64,000 bases of DNA from an uncultured Leucobacter sp. (GCA_937967375.1 CALCJF010000064.1:1-64000), one strand, 5' to 3'; shown: positions 8,524 to 17,626, counted from the first letter of the stretch. Notes: generated by a model from the letters alone, not told the origin. Made by a program: numbers and translations.

Positions 8524-8550
8524 TTGGCACTCGCCTTGCAAGAGTGCCAA
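8524..8550 (+). promoter_or_regulatory. CIRCE operator (HrcA binding site) of groES
   Basis: TTGGCACTC, nine bases, GAGTGCCAA: a perfect 9-bp inverted repeat matching the CIRCE consensus (TTAGCACTC-N9-GAGTGCTAA) at all but one base per arm. It overlaps the -35 of the predicted groES promoter, as expected for HrcA repression released by heat shock. Confidence 0.92.
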
Positions 8551-8565
8551 GTCTCGCCATAGACT
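8536..8565 (+). promoter_or_regulatory. groES promoter
   Basis: -35 TTGCAA (8536-8541), 18-bp spacer, -10 TAGACT (8560-8565). The -35 lies inside the CIRCE element. The leader to the GTG/ATG region is about 57 nt. Confidence 0.6.
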
Positions 8566-8628
8566 CACTTACTAGGGTGCCCGTGGGGGCATCGCATACC
8601 CGTAGCCACCTTCAGAAAGAGGTCAACC

Positions 8629-8925
8629 GTGTCGGTGAGCATCAAGCCGCTTGAGGATCGCATCGTCATTAAGCAGGTCGAGGCCGAGCAGACGACTGCT
8701 TCGGGCCTTGTCATTCCCGACAGCGCGAAAGAGAAGCCGCAGGAGGGCGAAGTTGTCGCAGTGGGCCCCGGCCGCATCGACGACAACGGCAACCGCGTGC
8801 CGCTCGACATCGCTGTCGGCGATCTCGTGATCTACTCGAAGTACGGCGGAACCGAGGTCAAGTACGGCGGCGAAGAGCTGCTCGTGCTCTCGGCTCGCGA
8901 CGTGCTCGCGGTGGTCGTGCGATAA
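8629..8925 (+). CDS. groES: Co-chaperonin GroES (Hsp10)
   Basis: 98-residue lid of the GroEL chaperonin, cytoplasmic. The start is GTG at 8629 (MSVSIKPLEDRIVIKQ), with GAAAGAGG upstream. The family hallmarks are present: the mobile loop EAEQTTASGLVIPDSAKEKP near residues 17-36, GEVVAVGPG, and the C-terminal KYGGEELLVLSARDVLAVV. It is regulated by the CIRCE element at 8524-8550. No groEL follows; an intrinsic terminator and then an unrelated transporter gene come next, so groES is transcribed alone and groEL must lie elsewhere. Confidence 0.97.
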   Translation: MSVSIKPLEDRIVIKQVEAEQTTASGLVIPDSAKEKPQEGEVVAVGPGRIDDNGNRVPLDIAVGDLVIYSKYGGTEVKYGGEELLVLSARDVLAVVVR

Positions 8926-8944
8926 CGCGTCTCTCAAAGGATCG

Positions 8945-8974
8945 GGGCCGGTGCTTTTGCATCGGCCCTTTCTT
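8945..8974 (+). terminator. Intrinsic terminator of groES
   Basis: Stem GGGCCGGTGC / GCATCGGCCC with a TTTT loop, followed by TTTCTTTG. Confidence 0.85.
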
Positions 8975-9022
8975 TGTGTTCACGCGGCCAGGCGGCGTGT
9001 GCCATAGCACTAGGCTGGGCTA

Positions 9023-9970
9023 GTGAACACCCGTCGACTCGGCTTTATCTATGGCGTTGCCGCATATCTTTGCTGGGGCGCTTTTCCGCTCTTCTTCATG
9101 CTGCTCGCGGCGGTCGACCCCTTCGAAGTCGTCCCTTGGCGGGTGATCACTGCGCTCGGGTTTTGCGTGATCGCGGTGTCGATCGTTCGCAGCTGGGGTT
9201 CTGTCATGCAGATCCTGCGTTCTCCCCGTATGTTCGGATGGTTCGCGCTGTGCACCGTGCTGCTCTACGCCAACTGGCAGATCTTCGTGTTCGGCATCGT
9301 CACTGGTCATATCCTCGAGACCTCGCTCGGTTACTTCATCAACCCGCTTGTCACGATTCTCATCGGCGTATTCGTGCGAAAGGAGCGGCTGAGTCGGGCG
9401 CAGTGGCTCGCGGTCGGCATCGCCGCGGTCGGTGTGGTTATCAGTGCCGTCGCATACGGTCGGTTCCCGTTTATTGCGTTGGGCTTAGCGCTCTCGTTCG
9501 GGCTCTACGGCGCGGTGCGAAAGCAGGTGAGCGAAAACATCGACGCGCTGACCGGGTTGACCATCGAAACCTTCATTGGCACGGCGATTGCGCTCGGCCA
9601 GCTCGGCCTGATCTTCTGGCTCACTGGTCACCTCGGAGCCTTCGAGCACGGTCCTGCGGTGACCATCCCGCTGCTCCTGAGCGGCGTGGCAACCGCGATC
9701 CCGCTGCTGCTCTTCGCTGCGGGCAACAGGAGACTCCCGCTCAGCTACATGGGGTTCATTCAGTTCTTCACCCCGGTGCTTGGCTTTCTTACCGGCTATT
9801 TCATCTTTCACGAGGCGATGTCTCCCGCGCGCTGGATCGGTTTCGTGTCTGTCTGGATTGCGCTCAGCGTGCTGATCTGGGACATGCTTGCGAGGCTGCG
9901 GCGACGAGGAAGCCCCGGCGACGACCCACACCCGGGCACCGACGAGATCGTCGTGCAGCACGGGGCATAG
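9023..9970 (+). CDS. rarD: RarD-type EamA/DMT family transporter
   Basis: 315-residue integral membrane protein with about ten spans in two EamA repeats. Hallmarks of the RarD subgroup are GAYLCWGAFPLFF-like start (AYLCWGAFPLFF, residues 14-25), NWQIFVFGI and LGYFINPL around 95-115, and SYMGFIQFFTPVLGFL near 250. The transported compound is unknown (RarD of E. coli is linked to chloramphenicol sensitivity). The GTG start lies 6 nt after TAGGCT (9011-9016) and lacks a ribosome binding site, so a leaderless mRNA is likely. The cytoplasmic C-terminal tail is charged. Confidence 0.85.
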   Translation: MNTRRLGFIYGVAAYLCWGAFPLFFMLLAAVDPFEVVPWRVITALGFCVIAVSIVRSWGSVMQILRSPRMFGWFALCTVLLYANWQIFVFGIVTGHILETSLGYFINPLVTILIGVFVRKERLSRAQWLAVGIAAVGVVISAVAYGRFPFIALGLALSFGLYGAVRKQVSENIDALTGLTIETFIGTAIALGQLGLIFWLTGHLGAFEHGPAVTIPLLLSGVATAIPLLLFAAGNRRLPLSYMGFIQFFTPVLGFLTGYFIFHEAMSPARWIGFVSVWIALSVLIWDMLARLRRRGSPGDDPHPGTDEIVVQHGA

Positions 9971-10013
9971 CAGAGCCCGCGTCGCGCGGGAATAATCTCA
10001 CTCGCTCGGCGAT

Positions 10014-10019
10014 TAGACT
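10014..10019 (+). promoter_or_regulatory. Predicted -10 of guaB with ~95-nt leader
   Basis: TAGACT lies about 100 bases before the guaB start, giving a leader of roughly 95 nt. No good -35 was seen. The gap 9971-10013 carries a small CCCGCG/CGCGGG hairpin (9976-9990) that may end the rarD transcript. Confidence 0.4.
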
Positions 10020-10120
10020 TGAATGTAGGGCTTCCCGAATCGAGATCCCGAAAGACTCACGGTCGTGCGAGGCACCGTTCGCCGACCAACTCACTTCGAC
10101 CTTCAGAAGAGGCGCACAAG

Positions 10121-11623
10121 ATGGAACAGCGCGATCCGTTCGCTTTTACCGGTTTGACCTACGACGATGTGCTGCTGTTGCCCGCGCATACCGACGTGAT
10201 TCCGAGCGAGGCCGACACTTCGACACAGCTGACCCGCCGCATTCGCCTCGGTATGCCTCTGATCTCTGCCGCGATGGACACGGTGACCGAGACCCGCATG
10301 GCAATCGCGATGGCACGCAATGGTGGCATCGGCATTCTGCACCGCAACCTCTCGATCAGCGACCAGGCTGAGATGGCCGACCGGGTCAAGCGCAGCGAGG
10401 CCGGCATGATCACCAACCCCGTGACCACGACGGTGAACGCAACGGTGGCAGAGGTCGACGCGATCTGCGGCGAGTACCGCGTGAGCGGCCTGCCCGTGGT
10501 CGATGAGGCGGGCGTGCTTGTCGGCATCATCACGAACCGCGATATGCGTTTTATTTCGATCGAGGATCGCAAGACCACGCGCGTCGCCGATGCCATGAAG
10601 CCGATGCCCCTCATTACAGGTCACCCCGGAATATCTCGCGAGGCGGCCGCGCAGCTCTTCAAGGAGCACCGCATCGAGAAGCTGCCGCTCGTCGATGCGC
10701 AGGGCAAGCTGACCGGTCTCATCACCGTGAAAGACTTCGATAAAGAAGAGGAATACCCGAATGCTGCGAAGGACGGCGCGGGCCGCCTGCTCGTCGGCGC
10801 TGCCATGGGCTTCTTCGGTGACGCGCTCGATCGTGCGGCCGCACTCGTCGACGCGGGCGTTGACGTGCTCGTTGTCGATACCGCGAACGGTGACAGCAAG
10901 GGCGTGCTCGACATCATTAAGCAGCTCAAGAGCGACCCCGCATTCGCGGGCATCGACGTGATCGGCGGCAACGTCGCGACCTATGCCGGCGCGAAGGCGC
11001 TCGTCGAGGCCGGCGTCGACGCGGTCAAGGTGGGCGTTGGCCCCGGCTCGATCTGCACGACCCGCGTCATCGCTGGCGTCGGTGTGCCCCAGGTCACCGC
11101 CGTGTACGAGGCGGCCCGTGCTGCGACCCCGGCCGGCGTGCCGGTGATCGCAGACGGCGGCCTGCAGTACTCGGGCGATATTGCGAAGGCGCTCGTCGCC
11201 GGCGCATCGTCGGTCATGATCGGCTCGCTGTTCGCGGGCACCGACGAGAGCCCCGGCGACCTCGTCTTCATGGGCGGTAAGCAGTTCAAGAACTACCGCG
11301 GCATGGGATCGCTCGGCGCACTGCAGACCCGGGGTGAGCGCACCTCGTACTCGAAGGACCGCTACTTCCAGGCAGACGCTTCGAGCGACGAGAAACTGAT
11401 TCCGGAGGGCATCGAGGGTCAGATCGCCTACCGTGGCCCGCTGCGTTCGGTCGCGCACCAGCTGACCGGTGGCCTGCGCCAGTCGATGATGTATGTCGGC
11501 GCGCACACGATCGAAGAGCTGAAGGCGCGCGGCGAGTTCGTGCGCATCACCGCTGCTGGGCTGAAGGAATCGCACCCCCACGACGTGCAGATGGTCATCG
11601 AGGCGCCGAACTACAAGCGCTAA
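10121..11623 (+). CDS. guaB: Inosine-5'-monophosphate dehydrogenase
   Basis: 500 residues. Oxidises IMP to XMP with NAD+, the committed step to GMP, in the cytosol. The start ATG (MEQRDPF) has AGAAGAGG 8 nt upstream; the frame is open further upstream without supporting signals. The catalytic loop GPGSICTTR carries Cys312. Two CBS domains occupy about 105-215 (TVAEVDAICGEYRVSGLPVVD and RVADAMKPMPL). The phosphate-binding stretch and the flap YRGMGSLGA near 385 are intact. The terminator at 11640-11677 separates it from guaB3, and guaA lies 4.4 kb downstream on the same strand. Confidence 0.97.
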   Translation: MEQRDPFAFTGLTYDDVLLLPAHTDVIPSEADTSTQLTRRIRLGMPLISAAMDTVTETRMAIAMARNGGIGILHRNLSISDQAEMADRVKRSEAGMITNPVTTTVNATVAEVDAICGEYRVSGLPVVDEAGVLVGIITNRDMRFISIEDRKTTRVADAMKPMPLITGHPGISREAAAQLFKEHRIEKLPLVDAQGKLTGLITVKDFDKEEEYPNAAKDGAGRLLVGAAMGFFGDALDRAAALVDAGVDVLVVDTANGDSKGVLDIIKQLKSDPAFAGIDVIGGNVATYAGAKALVEAGVDAVKVGVGPGSICTTRVIAGVGVPQVTAVYEAARAATPAGVPVIADGGLQYSGDIAKALVAGASSVMIGSLFAGTDESPGDLVFMGGKQFKNYRGMGSLGALQTRGERTSYSKDRYFQADASSDEKLIPEGIEGQIAYRGPLRSVAHQLTGGLRQSMMYVGAHTIEELKARGEFVRITAAGLKESHPHDVQMVIEAPNYKR

Positions 11624-11639
11624 GTCATCTCGTACGCAC

Positions 11640-11677
11640 AGAAGCTGGGGAGTGCCGAAAGGCGATCCCCAGCTTCT
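11640..11677 (+). terminator. Hairpin terminator after guaB
   Basis: Perfect 12-bp arms AGAAGCTGGGGA and TCCCCAGCTTCT with a 14-nt loop; the T-run is short. Confidence 0.75.
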
Positions 11678-11704
11678 ATGCGTTCCAGCCGATAGACTGG
11701 GATG

Positions 11705-12826
11705 GTGAGCAACGAGATCGAGATCGGCCGCGGCAAGCGCGCAAGACGTGTCTACACTTTCGACGAGATCGGCATCGTTCCGACCCGGCGCACGCGTGAC
11801 CCAGAGCTAGTGTCGACGGCATGGTCGATCGACGCGTTCCAGTTCGAGATTCCGGTGCTTGGCGCGCCCATGGACTCGGTGATGTCGCCTGCGACTGCGA
11901 TCGCGCTCGGCAAGCTTGGCGGCCTCGGTGTGCTCAACCTCGAGGGTCTCTGGACTCGCTACGATGACCCGCAGCCCATGCTCGACGAGCTTGCACGCCT
12001 CGGCGACGATGTCGAAGCCGTGAAGCGCATGCGTCAGCTGTACGCGGAGCCAATCAAACCCGAGTTGATCCGCGACCGCCTCGGCGAGATTCGCGACGCC
12101 GGGGTGACTGTCGCGGGCGCGCTCTCGCCGCACCACACCGCAGAATTCAGCGACACCGTGATCGGTGCGGGCGTTGACCTCTTCGTGATCCGAGGCAACA
12201 CGGTGTCTGCAGAGCACGTCTCGGTTGCAGGCCGCGAACCGCTGAATCTGAAGCAGTTCATCTACGAGCTCGACGTGCCCGTGATCGTCGGCGGTGCCGC
12301 TACCTACCAGTCGGCACTGCACCTCATGCGCACCGGCGCGGCCGGTGTGCTCGTCGGCTTCGGCGGTGGCGCGTCTTCGACGACACGTGTCACCCTGGGC
12401 ATTCGCGCACCAATGGCGAGCGCGATTGCTGACGTTGCCGGCGCGCGCACCGACTACCTCGACGAGTCGGGTGGGCGCTACGTGCACGTGATCGCAGACG
12501 GCGGCCTCGGCAGTTCGGGCGATCTGATCAAGGCGATGGCCTGCGGTGCTGACGCGGTGATGCTTGGGGCAGCGCTCGCGCGCGCCACCGATGCTCCTGG
12601 AAAGGGTTGGCACTGGGGTCAAGAGGCGCACCACGACGAACTGCCCCGCGGCAAGCGAGTGCACGTCGGCGGCGTGGCACCGCTCGAAGAGATCATCTCG
12701 GGCCCCGCACACATTGCAGACGGCAGCGCGAATCTGATCGGCGCCTTGCGCCGGGCCATGGCGACCACCGGCTACAGCGAGCTCAAAGAGTTCCAGCGCG
12801 TCGGCATCGTCTACGCAGAACGGTAG
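11705..12826 (+). CDS. guaB3: GuaB3 family IMP dehydrogenase-related protein
   Basis: 373 residues, a TIM-barrel relative of IMP dehydrogenase without CBS domains, typical of actinobacteria. MEIEIG-like opening EIEIGRGKRARRVYTFDEI, GAPMDSVMSP (residues ~55) and IADGGLGSSGD mark the family. The IMPDH catalytic Cys loop is replaced by GFGGGASSTTR, so IMP oxidation is unlikely without an alternative nucleophile; its real reaction is unsettled. GTG 11705 lies exactly 6 nt after TAGACT (11693-11698), fitting a leaderless start; ATG 11702 is the alternative. It follows guaB directly, with its own promoter. Confidence 0.88.
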   Translation: MSNEIEIGRGKRARRVYTFDEIGIVPTRRTRDPELVSTAWSIDAFQFEIPVLGAPMDSVMSPATAIALGKLGGLGVLNLEGLWTRYDDPQPMLDELARLGDDVEAVKRMRQLYAEPIKPELIRDRLGEIRDAGVTVAGALSPHHTAEFSDTVIGAGVDLFVIRGNTVSAEHVSVAGREPLNLKQFIYELDVPVIVGGAATYQSALHLMRTGAAGVLVGFGGGASSTTRVTLGIRAPMASAIADVAGARTDYLDESGGRYVHVIADGGLGSSGDLIKAMACGADAVMLGAALARATDAPGKGWHWGQEAHHDELPRGKRVHVGGVAPLEEIISGPAHIADGSANLIGALRRAMATTGYSELKEFQRVGIVYAER

Positions 12827-12871
12827 ACCGACACCCCGGCGAGCGAGCCCGCACAAGAGGAGACGGAACGC

Positions 12872-14659
12872 ATGACCACCGCAAAGCTCGGACCGAGCGA
12901 GCGCGAAACCGCGCTCCAGACCCTTCGCGATCCCGAGCACGAACTCGACGTGCTCGTCATCGGTGGCGGCATCACCGGCACTGGCGCAGCGCTCGACGCG
13001 GTGACCCGCGGCCTGTCGACGGGGCTCGTCGAGTCTCGCGACTGGGGGTTTGGCACCTCGAGCCGGTCATCGAAGCTGGTGCACGGTGGCATTCGCTACC
13101 TCGAGCAGATGAACTTCGGGCTCGTGCGCGAGGCGCTCATCGAGCGCGGCCTGCTGCTGCAGCGACTCGCCCCGCACCTCGTGCGCCCTGTGCGCTTTCT
13201 GTATCCCGTAACCACCCCAGTGATCGAGCGCGCCTATGTGGGTGCCGGCATGATGCTGTACGACCTGTTCGCGCGCACGGGGGGCACAGCGCCGGGCGTG
13301 CCGTGGCATCAGCACGTGAGCCGCAGGCGGCTCGTGCGCGAGGCACCCGGGCTTCGCCCGCACGCGTTTCGTGGCGGCCTCAGCTACAGCGACGCCCAGG
13401 TAGATGACGCGCGCTACGTCGCGATGCTCGCGCGCACGGCCGCCTCGTACGGCGCGCACGTTGCGAGCCGCGTTCGGGTCGAGGGCTTTCTCAAGGTCGG
13501 CGAGCGGGTGGTTGGAGTCACCGCGCGCGACCTGATGACCGATGAGACCTTCGAGATTCGGGCGAAGCAGGTCGTCAACGCCACTGGCGTATGGACCAAC
13601 GATCTGCAGGCGCTCGTGGGGGAGCGAGCCACGTTCTCCGTGCGCGCGTCGAAGGGCATTCACCTGGTCGTGCCGCGCGACCGGTTTCGCTCGAAGTATG
13701 GGTTGCTGCTGCGCACCGAGAAGAGTGTGCTCTTTGTCATTCCGTGGGGCAGGCACTGGCTTATCGGCACCACAGACACGGACTGGGAGCTCGACAAGGC
13801 GCACCCGGCCGCGACCGCAGCCGACATCGACTACCTGCTCGAGCGCGTCAACCGCGTCTTGAAGACCCCGCTCACCAGAGACGACGTCGAGGGCGTATAT
13901 GCGGGCCTGCGGCCCCTGCTCGCTGGTGAGAGCGACGAGACTTCGAAGCTATCGCGCGAGCACCTGGTTGCGCAGCCGGTACCCGGCCTCGTTATGGTTG
14001 CGGGCGGCAAGTGGACGACCTATCGGGTGATGGCGAAGGACGCGATCGATGCCGCAGCAGATGCGCTCGACGGGCGCGTGCCGCCCTCGATCACGGCCGA
14101 GGTGCCGCTGCTCGGTGCAGAGGGATACAAGGCCGCCTGGAACCGCCGAGGTCGCGTCGCGCGCGCGTTCGACGTGCATCAGACCCGTATCGAACATCTG
14201 CTGCACCGCTACGGCTCGCTCGCAAACGAGCTGCTCGACCTCGTCAAGGAACGCCCTGAGCTTGCCGAACCGCTGCCTGGTGCCGACGACTACCTCGGCG
14301 TCGAGGTCGTATATGCAGCGAGCCACGAGGGTGCGCTGCACCTCGACGACGTACTTGCTCGGCGAACCCGCATCTCGATCGAAGCGTGGGATCGCGGCGT
14401 ATCTGCTGCTCCCGTTGCCGCCGATCTGATGGCCGAGGTGCTCGGCTGGTCGGCCCAGCGTCGAGACGACGAGGTCGCCAAGTACCTCGCGCGTGTTGAA
14501 GCCGAGATCGCGAGCCAGCAACAGCTGAGCGACGAGGCGGCCGATCGCGTGCGCCTGAGCGCACCCGAGCCGAGCGTGTCGCCCGCTGCTGCGAAGTCGC
14601 GATCCTCGAAGTCGAAAGGCGCGGCGCGACCGGCTCAGAACGCAGGCCGCGGCGAGTGA
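12872..14659 (+). CDS. glpD: Aerobic glycerol-3-phosphate dehydrogenase
   Basis: 595 residues; a membrane-associated flavoprotein that oxidises glycerol-3-phosphate to dihydroxyacetone phosphate and feeds electrons to quinone. The FAD-binding motif GGGITGTG is at 31-38; SSRSSKLVHGGIRYLEQ (67-83) and FVIPWGRHWLIGTTDTDW (near 290) are characteristic. The DAO_C region follows to about residue 540. The last ~30 residues (Ser/Lys/Ala-rich) are low-complexity and beyond the usual end. The ribosome binding site GAGGAGAC precedes the ATG. Its stop overlaps the next start (GTGA), coupling it to the SURF1 gene. Confidence 0.95.
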   Translation: MTTAKLGPSERETALQTLRDPEHELDVLVIGGGITGTGAALDAVTRGLSTGLVESRDWGFGTSSRSSKLVHGGIRYLEQMNFGLVREALIERGLLLQRLAPHLVRPVRFLYPVTTPVIERAYVGAGMMLYDLFARTGGTAPGVPWHQHVSRRRLVREAPGLRPHAFRGGLSYSDAQVDDARYVAMLARTAASYGAHVASRVRVEGFLKVGERVVGVTARDLMTDETFEIRAKQVVNATGVWTNDLQALVGERATFSVRASKGIHLVVPRDRFRSKYGLLLRTEKSVLFVIPWGRHWLIGTTDTDWELDKAHPAATAADIDYLLERVNRVLKTPLTRDDVEGVYAGLRPLLAGESDETSKLSREHLVAQPVPGLVMVAGGKWTTYRVMAKDAIDAAADALDGRVPPSITAEVPLLGAEGYKAAWNRRGRVARAFDVHQTRIEHLLHRYGSLANELLDLVKERPELAEPLPGADDYLGVEVVYAASHEGALHLDDVLARRTRISIEAWDRGVSAAPVAADLMAEVLGWSAQRRDDEVAKYLARVEAEIASQQQLSDEAADRVRLSAPEPSVSPAAAKSRSSKSKGAARPAQNAGRGE

Positions 14660-15522
14660 CTGAACAACCCAGGCGCCGCGAGCGCCTGTCGTACGACGGA
14701 GATCCCACTCTCGGCGCGGTCATGCGCATGCCGAAGTGGATCGGCGCGCTGCTATTGGCACTGCTCGTAGCGGGCGGCTTCGCCTGGCTCGGGCAGTGGC
14801 AGCTCAGCCACGCGGTGACGCTGAACAACGAAAGCGCGGTCGATGACGCGACGGTGCGGCCATTGACCGAGGTTACAGCTCCCGGCAAGCCGGTGACTGA
14901 CGAGAGCGCGGGCTACGTGTTCGACGCGACGGGGGCGTTCGTGGCGGGCGATTTCATGGTCGTCGAGCAGCGTCGCAACGGTGACCATGAGGGCGCCTGG
15001 GTGGTCGGCCATTTCAACGTGCAAGGGTCACCTTCAGGGGGTCTTGCGGTTGCGATCGGCTGGGCGCCCGACGTAAAGGCGGCGAATCTCTCTCTGCAGG
15101 CAGTTGAACGGCAGCTTGCGGGCAAAGAGCTCTCGATCGAAGGGCGCTACATGCCTGGCGACGCACCCGTGGTGCCGAGCCCAGACGCAGATCCTGCAGC
15201 GCTGCTCAGCATGGCGCCGTCACAGCTAGTGAACCTCTGGCAGCCTTTCGAGGGCGGTTCGTACGCCGGGTTTCTTGTGATGCATCCCGGTGGCGAACTC
15301 AACGCTGAGCAGCTCATCGATGCCGGCCTCGAAACGATCGATTCGGTGCCGCCGCTGCCCGTCGGTGCGATCAACTGGCTCAACCTGTTCTACGCGGTCG
15401 AGTGGGTCGTGTTCGCGGGCTTCGCGATCTTCTTCTGGTACCGACTCGTGCGCGACGACTGGGAGAAGATTCACGAACTGAAGCTCTTGGCCGTGGCCGA
15501 GAGCACCGCCGCCGAAGAATAG
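14656..15522 (+). CDS. SURF1 family protein (cytochrome oxidase biogenesis-type)
   Basis: 288 residues. A membrane span at about 35-55 (WIGALLLALLVAGGFAWLGQWQLSHA) and another near 245-265 bracket an extracytoplasmic domain, the SURF1 layout. WLGQWQL and the closing NWLNLFYAVEWVVFAGFAIFFWYR are family signatures. SURF1 proteins assist assembly of haem-copper oxidases. GTG start in GTGA overlap with the glpD stop. The membrane protein gene that follows starts 10 nt after the stop. Confidence 0.88.
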   Translation: MTEQPRRRERLSYDGDPTLGAVMRMPKWIGALLLALLVAGGFAWLGQWQLSHAVTLNNESAVDDATVRPLTEVTAPGKPVTDESAGYVFDATGAFVAGDFMVVEQRRNGDHEGAWVVGHFNVQGSPSGGLAVAIGWAPDVKAANLSLQAVERQLAGKELSIEGRYMPGDAPVVPSPDADPAALLSMAPSQLVNLWQPFEGGSYAGFLVMHPGGELNAEQLIDAGLETIDSVPPLPVGAINWLNLFYAVEWVVFAGFAIFFWYRLVRDDWEKIHELKLLAVAESTAAEE

Positions 15523-15532
15523 AATGGAAACC

Positions 15533-16027
15533 ATGGTTTTGCAGCCCAAGCCCGTTGACTACCCGCACATTCGCAGGGCGCTCAGCATCTACAAGGTCAC
15601 CTCGGTGATTACCGGTGTGATGCTGTTGCTGCTGTGCGCGGTGATGGTCATGAAGTACGCCTTCGGGGTGCAGCTGTTTCTGTTCACGCCCGACGGTTTC
15701 GCCAAGTTCGAGCCGCTCGCGCCCGAGGGCATTGAGGCCGATTTCGCGCCAGCTGGCTTCGATCTGTTCAAGGCGATTCTGATCGCCCACGGCTGGTTCT
15801 ACGTCGTGTACCTGATCTCGAACTTCATGCTGTGGAGCCCGATGCGCTGGTCGTTCATGCGATTCTTGCTGCTCGCGCTCGGTGGCGTGATCCCACTTAT
15901 GTCGTTCTTTCTCGAGGTGCGCACTGCGCGCGAGGTGAACGCATTTCTCGACTCCCACAACGGTGGATCAGCTGAGGCGGAGCCTCAGCGATCCTCGACC
16001 GAATCCATTACGGAAGGCAACGTATGA
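15533..16027 (+). CDS. DUF3817 integral membrane protein
   Basis: About 164 residues with three hydrophobic segments (near 22-42, 80-102 and 108-128) matching DUF3817: RRALSIYKVTSVITGVMLLLL, HGWFYVVYLISNFMLW and the final FLEVRTAREV. Function unknown, though it is regularly found directly ahead of guaA in actinobacteria. ATG 15533 is 7 nt after TAGAAT (15520-15525), which itself overlaps the stop of the SURF1 gene, so an internal leaderless promoter is plausible; ATG 15524 is an alternative start. The stop overlaps the guaA ATG (ATGA). Confidence 0.82.
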   Translation: MVLQPKPVDYPHIRRALSIYKVTSVITGVMLLLLCAVMVMKYAFGVQLFLFTPDGFAKFEPLAPEGIEADFAPAGFDLFKAILIAHGWFYVVYLISNFMLWSPMRWSFMRFLLLALGGVIPLMSFFLEVRTAREVNAFLDSHNGGSAEAEPQRSSTESITEGNV

Positions 16028-17601
16028 ACGCCACACCAACGCACCAACCGGTGCTTGTCGTCGACTTCGGCGCGCAGTACGCGCAGCTGATCGCGCGCCG
16101 AGTGCGCGAGGCCGGCGTGTATTCCGAACTGGTGCCGCACACGATCACCGCAGCCGAGGTTCGCGAGATGAACCCGCTCGGAATCGTGATGTCGGGCGGC
16201 CCCTCGTCGGTCTACGAAGAGGGCGCACCACAGTTCGACGCTGAGATCTTCGAGCTCGGCGTGCCCATGCTCGGCATCTGCTACGGCTTTCAGATCATGG
16301 CACACACGCTCGGCGGCACAGTGGGCAACACCGGCGATCGCGAATATGGCGGCGTCGAGGCCAAGGTGCTCGGCGACGGCGGTGCGATTCTTGGCGGCCA
16401 GCCCGAGACGCAGAACGTCTGGATGAGCCACGGCGACGCCGTGCAGCAGGCGCCTGAGGGCTTTGATGTGTACGCGAGCACCGACGTGACCCCGGTAGCG
16501 GCGTTCGGTTCGCCCGCGCGCAAGCTCTACGGCGTGCAGTGGCACCCTGAGGTGAAGCACTCGGATCACGGCCAGCGTGTGCTCGAGAACTTCTTGCACC
16601 ACGTCGCCGGCATTCCCGCTGACTGGACGGCAGGCAATGTGATCGCTGAGCAGGTCGAGGCGATCCGAGCACAGGTCGGAAACGCGCGCGTCATCTCGGC
16701 TCTTTCGGGTGGTGTCGACTCGGCGGTGTCGACCGCGCTGGTGCACAAGGCTATCGGCGACCAGCTCACCGCAGTGTTCGTCGACCACGGCCTGCTGCGC
16801 AAGGGGGAGCGCGAGCAAGTTGAGCGCGACTACGTTGCGTCGACCGGAGTTCGTCTCATCACGGTCGACGCCGCAGACACATTTCTCGGCCACCTGAAGG
16901 GCGTGACCGACCCCGAAGAGAAGCGCAAGATCATCGGCCGCGAATTCATTCGCGCGTTCGAGCAGGTGCAGCGTGACCTCGTCGCTGAGGCTGCCGCCTC
17001 GGGCGAATCGGTGAAGTTTCTCGTGCAGGGCACGCTCTATCCCGACGTCGTAGAGTCGGGCGGCGGAACCGGCACCGCGAACATCAAGAGCCACCACAAT
17101 GTCGGCGGTCTGCCCGACGACCTCGACTTCGAACTGATCGAGCCACTGCGTGCGCTGTTCAAGGATGAGGTGCGTGCGATCGGTCGCGAGCTCGGCATTC
17201 CCGAGGCGATCGTGGGCCGGCAGCCGTTCCCCGGCCCCGGCCTGGGTATTCGCATCGTCGGAGAGGTGACTCGTGAGCGCCTTGACGTGCTGCGCGAGGC
17301 CGACGCCATTGCGCGCGCCGAGCTGACCGCCGCTGGTCTCGATGAGTCGATCTGGCAGTGCCCGGTCGTGCTGCTCGCAGACGTGCGCTCGGTCGGTGTG
17401 CAGGGCGACGGCCGCACCTACGGTCACCCGATCGTGCTTCGTCCGGTTTCGTCTGAAGACGCGATGACGGCCGACTGGACTCGCGTGCCCTACGACGTGC
17501 TGGCTCGCATCTCGAACAAGATCACCAACCAGGTGCCCGAGGTCAACCGAGTGGTGCTCGACGTGACGTCGAAGCCGCCGGGAACCATCGAGTGGGAATA
17601 A
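16024..17601 (+). CDS. guaA: GMP synthase (glutamine-hydrolysing)
   Basis: 525 residues, converts XMP to GMP using glutamine and ATP. N-terminal class I glutamine amidotransferase: VVDFGAQYAQLIARRVRE at 12-29, nucleophile Cys86 in LGICYGFQ, and the His-Glu pair in WHPEVKHS near 174. The ATP pyrophosphatase P-loop SGGVDSAVS lies near 228-236, and the C-terminal dimerisation domain ends in PPGTIEWE. ATG overlaps the upstream stop. With guaB and guaB3 it completes the local GMP route. Its last codons form the start of a duplicated terminator module. Confidence 0.97.
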   Translation: MNATPTHQPVLVVDFGAQYAQLIARRVREAGVYSELVPHTITAAEVREMNPLGIVMSGGPSSVYEEGAPQFDAEIFELGVPMLGICYGFQIMAHTLGGTVGNTGDREYGGVEAKVLGDGGAILGGQPETQNVWMSHGDAVQQAPEGFDVYASTDVTPVAAFGSPARKLYGVQWHPEVKHSDHGQRVLENFLHHVAGIPADWTAGNVIAEQVEAIRAQVGNARVISALSGGVDSAVSTALVHKAIGDQLTAVFVDHGLLRKGEREQVERDYVASTGVRLITVDAADTFLGHLKGVTDPEEKRKIIGREFIRAFEQVQRDLVAEAAASGESVKFLVQGTLYPDVVESGGGTGTANIKSHHNVGGLPDDLDFELIEPLRALFKDEVRAIGRELGIPEAIVGRQPFPGPGLGIRIVGEVTRERLDVLREADAIARAELTAAGLDESIWQCPVVLLADVRSVGVQGDGRTYGHPIVLRPVSSEDAMTADWTRVPYDVLARISNKITNQVPEVNRVVLDVTSKPPGTIEWE

Positions 17602-17602
17602 G

Positions 17603-17626
17603 AAAAGGGGGCTACGGCCCCCTTTT
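17603..17626 (+). terminator. Intrinsic terminator 1 of guaA
   Basis: AAAAGGGGGC / GCCCCCTTTT closing a C(TACG)G tetraloop of the very stable UNCG class; the descending arm supplies the T-run. Confidence 0.9.

Noticed and set aside
10103..11581. 492-codon minus-strand open frame opposite guaB
   Set aside because: Shadow of a clearly recognised gene; composition and lack of motifs argue against coding.
15985..17427. 480-codon open frame on the minus strand opposite guaA
   Set aside because: It mirrors the codon bias of guaA; no ribosome binding site or family motif, His/Arg/Val-rich composition typical of antisense shadows in high-GC DNA.
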